The notes below the pieces were generated by a model. That model ran no database searches and was not told the DNA's origin. It saw nothing but the letters and a program-made list of their open reading frames with translations. This document shows, one piece after another, positions 60,582-64,000 of a stretch of 64,000 bases of DNA (its first letter is position 1; each line of letters starts with the position of its first letter). The position numbers were made by a program, and so were the translations under genes. Source of the stretch: Hahellaceae bacterium (GTDB lineage Bacteria; Pseudomonadota; Gammaproteobacteria; Pseudomonadales; Oleiphilaceae); the NCBI GenBank assembly GCA_024234505.1, contig JACKOD010000001.1, positions 248,001 through 312,000 of the forward strand. The letters run 5' to 3'.

Positions 60582-63185
60582 TCAGGTTGAAAACTGCGTA
60601 GCAGGTAACCAGACACGAAATATAGTGCCAGGGGGGGCTTTGGGGATCAGTGAAATCTTGCCTTGATGTTTTTCCAGTGTGGTATGAACAAAAGTCAGCC
60701 CCAAACCGCTTCCCGCCGCCTGGGAGTTCCTCTCACGCTGGAAAGGCTCAAACAACCGGGTTTGCAGGTCTTGGGAGATACCTGAGCCGCAGTCTTCAAT
60801 GGTAATACTGAGATCTTGGGCATCCAGACTGCAGTGCACTTTTATCCAGCCGCCGACGGGATTAAATTTGATTGCGTTGGACAAAAGGTTGATAAAGGCG
60901 CGTTCCAAAAGCTCGGCATCCCCCTTGATCCAGAAAGATTCTGGCTGTGTATGAAAAAGAATGTCACAGTTTTTACTGCTGGCCTGAAGATCAACCTCAT
61001 CAATTGCGTTCTCCAGCACCTGCACCAGATCGAGATCGTAGAATTTGTTGGCATCCAGATGTTGTGCCCGACTGAGTTGAACAAATTGTTCGGCCAGACT
61101 AAGGCTTCGCGTATTTTGTTTTACGAGTAAGGCCAGCGTTTCGGAATCTGGTTCCCGTTCTTTTTGTACCAGTTGTTCCAGTACCAAGGCTTGTGCGGCC
61201 AAGGGGGCGCGAACATCGTGTGATAGAAAATTGATCAGATTTTCTTTCTCTCGCTGCTGTTGTCGCAAGAGCGTTATATCTGAAATATTTACAATCATGC
61301 CGGTTTCTGACTCCGGCTGCCCGATGATGCTTTCGAAGCTGAACATTAATTCGCGACCTTGAGTGCTGGAAGAAGTTTGCACAGGTCGATGTTCAATTAA
61401 TACCTTTTGCAGGAGGTGTTGCCAGTTGGAATGATCTGGTTGATGGGTCTCCAGCAGCGTCAGAACAGAGCGTCCCAAAATGGCATTTTCGTCTATCGAG
61501 AACCAGCTGCCAACGTGACCATTAACGAAAATAATTTGTCCCCGTGTGTTGGTGACAATAATGCCGTCGGGCATATTTCGAAACGTTTGGAATATAAATT
61601 CACGCATTTCCCTGACTTTGGTTACGGCGGCTTGTACTTGCGCAATACGATCCGCCATGCGTTCATGCAATGCTGGAATTGATGGGGGTAGAGCGGTGGT
61701 GGACGTCAGTCCGGTTTGTCGGTGCAGGAACTGGCGTTTTTTATCCAGATTGGTGCCATCCTTCCAGAACAATGCAATGCAGTATTTGCCTGATTGTAAC
61801 CAGCTGGAGTCGGAAAAATGATACCACTGATTTTGAGGCAGGGGTTTAGAGGGTAAAGACGTTGGTGTCTGGCTGTCCAGAATCACCTCCTTTCCATAAG
61901 TAAGCCTGCAGTCTCGAGTATCCAATAAAAGCGCGAGCGTGTTTACTTCGTGAGTCATCTTTTGGATTTCGGGCAGCGCTTGCCAGTCATCACTTCTATG
62001 CATGACAGGTTCATTTTGGAGCTTGGTCAGCTCTTTACTCAGGTAGCTATCCATTTGTTTCAGTCGTTGCCAGCTCCACGCCGGATAAGATGCAAGCATG
62101 CCCGAAAGTGCGGCTGCCGGGGGAAACCAGAGCTTTTCTGCGAACAGCAGAAGGTAACAGAAGATGACAATCCCTGTGACCCCGGATAGAAGAATGGGCA
62201 GGCTTTTTCCCGGTGAAATGCGAGGAAACAGAAGAATAGGAATCAGAATCAGTGCATACGTCAGCAAGTAGATCCAGTAAGTGGGCAAACGATTAATAGT
62301 CGCACTATTTACAAGCGCGGAGTACGCATTAGCGTGAAACTCTACTCCGGGCATGGGGGCGCTCAGACCAGAGACCGGTGTGGGCAGTACATCGCCGAAT
62401 CCAGCCGCAGTTGCGCCGATAAAGATGGTTTTGCCGGCCAGGCTGGCGGCGGGAATGGTGCCGTTTAGTACATCAATGTAAGAGAAAGCCGGTATGGTAC
62501 CGCTAACACCCACAAAAGGAATTTGTATATAGCCCGCTCTAACCATGACATAAGCGGGAACGGCAGAGGCGTTGAGTGGAACCGGCAGCTTTAGATCATG
62601 ATTGACATGCATTGCCAGTGCGAGTGATAGCGCCGGCCAGTAGGGGCTTCCAATGCCTTCTTTAAGATATAGGCCTCGCGCAATTCCGTCTTGATCTAAT
62701 TCTACGTGTACATGAGCGATCCCGGCGGCATTGGCAATGAGGTCGGGTAATGGGAGTATTTCGGTGAGCGTTGATGAAAAATATTGAGGAAACACATGAA
62801 CCGGCAAAAATACGTTTCCGTGCTGCGCGATGGCTGTCGCAAAACGAATATCACTGGTTTGATCATGTGAGTCAGGTTCAGTGAATAGAATGTCAAAAGC
62901 GACCGGCCCGCTTGCACTGTCTTTTAATTTGTGCAGAAGTTCGGCGTGTATTTGTCGGGGCCATGGCCACTGCCCCAAGGCCGTCAAACTCTTTTGGTCA
63001 ATCGCAATAATGACAGCCTCATCTGCGACGGGTGCAGGGGATATTTTTAACAGACTGTCGTAAATTACCAGATTGAGGCGCTCGGCAACGCCGGAATAGA
63101 TCACCAATGATACGAGCGCAATTAAAAAGAATGACGACAAAAGCTGTTCTGTGTCTTGTCGTGTCGATTGGAAGAAGCGCCGCAT
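60582..63185 (-). CDS. CHASE2-PAS sensor histidine kinase
   Basis: 867 residues. N-terminal membrane helix, CHASE2 extracytoplasmic domain (about 30-300, with AFDILFTEPD and GKTIFIGATAAGFGD), three membrane helices (about 305-375), PAS (about 530-640), HisKA with SHDVRAPL and HATPase_c with LSNAIKFNP, EDCGSGI and GSGLGLTFV. No response regulator gene lies in the window. It precedes the cyclase gene by 75 bases on the same strand. Confidence 0.92.
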   Translation of the reverse strand: MRRFFQSTRQDTEQLLSSFFLIALVSLVIYSGVAERLNLVIYDSLLKISPAPVADEAVIIAIDQKSLTALGQWPWPRQIHAELLHKLKDSASGPVAFDILFTEPDSHDQTSDIRFATAIAQHGNVFLPVHVFPQYFSSTLTEILPLPDLIANAAGIAHVHVELDQDGIARGLYLKEGIGSPYWPALSLALAMHVNHDLKLPVPLNASAVPAYVMVRAGYIQIPFVGVSGTIPAFSYIDVLNGTIPAASLAGKTIFIGATAAGFGDVLPTPVSGLSAPMPGVEFHANAYSALVNSATINRLPTYWIYLLTYALILIPILLFPRISPGKSLPILLSGVTGIVIFCYLLLFAEKLWFPPAAALSGMLASYPAWSWQRLKQMDSYLSKELTKLQNEPVMHRSDDWQALPEIQKMTHEVNTLALLLDTRDCRLTYGKEVILDSQTPTSLPSKPLPQNQWYHFSDSSWLQSGKYCIALFWKDGTNLDKKRQFLHRQTGLTSTTALPPSIPALHERMADRIAQVQAAVTKVREMREFIFQTFRNMPDGIIVTNTRGQIIFVNGHVGSWFSIDENAILGRSVLTLLETHQPDHSNWQHLLQKVLIEHRPVQTSSSTQGRELMFSFESIIGQPESETGMIVNISDITLLRQQQREKENLINFLSHDVRAPLAAQALVLEQLVQKEREPDSETLALLVKQNTRSLSLAEQFVQLSRAQHLDANKFYDLDLVQVLENAIDEVDLQASSKNCDILFHTQPESFWIKGDAELLERAFINLLSNAIKFNPVGGWIKVHCSLDAQDLSITIEDCGSGISQDLQTRLFEPFQRERNSQAAGSGLGLTFVHTTLEKHQGKISLIPKAPPGTIFRVWLPATQFST

Positions 63186-63241
63186 GCTCTAATCTATAGT
63201 GTCATTGTGTTGGCTGGCATGCCAGCGAAGGCCCTATGGGC

Positions 63242-64000
63242 TTAAGGTACGTACAACTCATAGCCAGGCCCGGATTCCGCTACATAATATTCGGAGGGTA
63301 TGGGGATTAATCTTGCGTAGTAACGTTTGCCGGGACTCAGTTTTACTACCGTGCTGGTCTGATATATCGTTTCGTCTTTCAGTATGGACCCAAAATTCAC
63401 ATCTTCCGAAATTTCTATTTTGTAGGCTAACGCATTAACAATCGGTTTCCAGAAAAGACGGACATTATTTGCGGTATAAAACGCGCTGGCAATCTTTGGC
63501 TTGGGCAAAATATCTACAATCGTTATGTCGCGAATTTCACTCACGTTTACAGCGTCGCTACCCATAACCGTCTTTACTCTCCAAAAGTACTTGCCGGGAG
63601 GCAACAAGTGGTTGGGCAGCACGTTTGAATCCTGGGCGAACTCCGATGTGGCGACAAGCTTGTCAAACGCATGGCTTTCGCTGATTTCAAGTCGTGCCAG
63701 CTCCCCATTTGCCGGAAGTTGCCAGGAAAACTCGGGCAAGTCGGCTGTCACTCTCTGATTGTTGGCCGGTGCAATCAGTTTGGCCGCGTCCGCGTGCAGC
63801 ACGACATTGAGTATGACCTCTGAAGACAGGCCAGAGATACCTTGGGGACTGATCGCGGTGACCGAAAAAGTGAATGGCCCGTTACTTAGCTGCATGAACG
63901 ATGCTTGTGGGATCTTGGTGTAAGCTTCTTCAATGAGTTCTCCTCCAGGAGATCCACGGTATAACTGGTAGAGATATTTTTCGGCACCGGAAACGGGCGC
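63242..64000 (-). CDS. beta-sandwich repeat protein, N-terminus cut by window edge
   Basis: The last 252 residues of a longer protein; the frame runs to the window edge without a start. Two or three repeats of roughly 90 residues resemble FN3-like sandwiches (FSWQLPANGELARLEISES and LFWKPIVNALAYKIEISED). Such tails occur on FecR-domain proteins that precede CHASE2 genes, which would fit, but the FecR part is outside the window. Its stop lies 56 bases before the CHASE2 kinase start. Confidence 0.7.
   Translation of the reverse strand, partial: APVSGAEKYLYQLYRGSPGGELIEEAYTKIPQASFMQLSNGPFTFSVTAISPQGISGLSSEVILNVVLHADAAKLIAPANNQRVTADLPEFSWQLPANGELARLEISESHAFDKLVATSEFAQDSNVLPNHLLPPGKYFWRVKTVMGSDAVNVSEIRDITIVDILPKPKIASAFYTANNVRLFWKPIVNALAYKIEISEDVNFGSILKDETIYQTSTVVKLSPGKRYYARLIPIPSEYYVAESGPGYELYVP

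Overview
The window reads as chromosomal core DNA of a free-living, probably marine, gammaproteobacterium of the broad Pseudomonadales/Cellvibrionales/Marinobacter type. This rests on gene order (pepA-holC, lptFG, alaS-lysC-csrA-tRNAs, ruvCAB-ybgC-tolQRAB-pal-cpoB, guaBA, FabR), moderate GC, and an unusual density of second-messenger proteins. No prophage, IS element, integrase, CRISPR array, rRNA or plasmid gene was seen. No species is claimed.

Layout. 1-5.4 kb: a gene cut by the window edge, holC and pepA (minus), lptF-lptG (plus) and an RDD membrane protein. 5.5-7.4 kb: a DUF5610 protein behind a good sigma-28-like promoter, a strong terminator, and a DUF1244 gene. 7.7-12.7 kb: alaS, lysC, csrA and a tRNA-Ser/Arg/Arg cluster. 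12.7-23 kb is the accessory signalling region: a minus-strand operon of a cupredoxin-like protein, a GGDEF/EAL protein, a DUF3034 outer-membrane protein and a globin lipoprotein. Divergent from it is an orphan PotD-like binding protein overlapping in layout with a large dCACHE-HAMP-PAS-GGDEF-EAL receptor (an NspS/MbaA-like arrangement). Then come tRNA-Ser, a candidate small RNA, a zinc-ribbon protein and a second orphan binding protein.

23-36 kb: proS with a lytic transglycosylase and DUF2835 gene, a thioesterase, an unknown lipoprotein, xseA divergent from guaB-guaA, tadA-HIT, FabR and an Hpt/HD-GYP protein. 36-51.6 kb: fmdB-aspS-yebC-ruvCAB-ybgC-tol-pal, two identical tRNA-Lys genes, nadA, a BepA-like protease, a TusA-like protein and a PerM-family permease. 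51.6-56 kb: a phospho-Ser/Thr module of a double-FHA membrane protein, PP2C phosphatase, and a kinase-pseudokinase fusion with a membrane anchor. 56-58 kb: an acyl-CoA ligase. 58-64 kb: a minus-strand signalling operon of a beta-sandwich protein (cut by the window), CHASE2-PAS histidine kinase, class III adenylate cyclase, HDOD protein and MBL-fold hydrolase.

Housekeeping genes cover about two thirds of the window. The rest is a regulatory layer: c-di-GMP (two GGDEF/EAL proteins, one HD-GYP), cAMP (cyclase), protein phosphorylation (FHA/PP2C/kinase and histidine kinase), CsrA, and two small-RNA candidates. The strongest candidates for undescribed systems are the binding-protein/c-di-GMP receptor pair, the cupredoxin-EAL-DUF3034-globin operon, the kinase-pseudokinase module and the CHASE2-cyclase-HDOD-MBL operon. 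All functions come from reading motifs by eye; no database search was possible.
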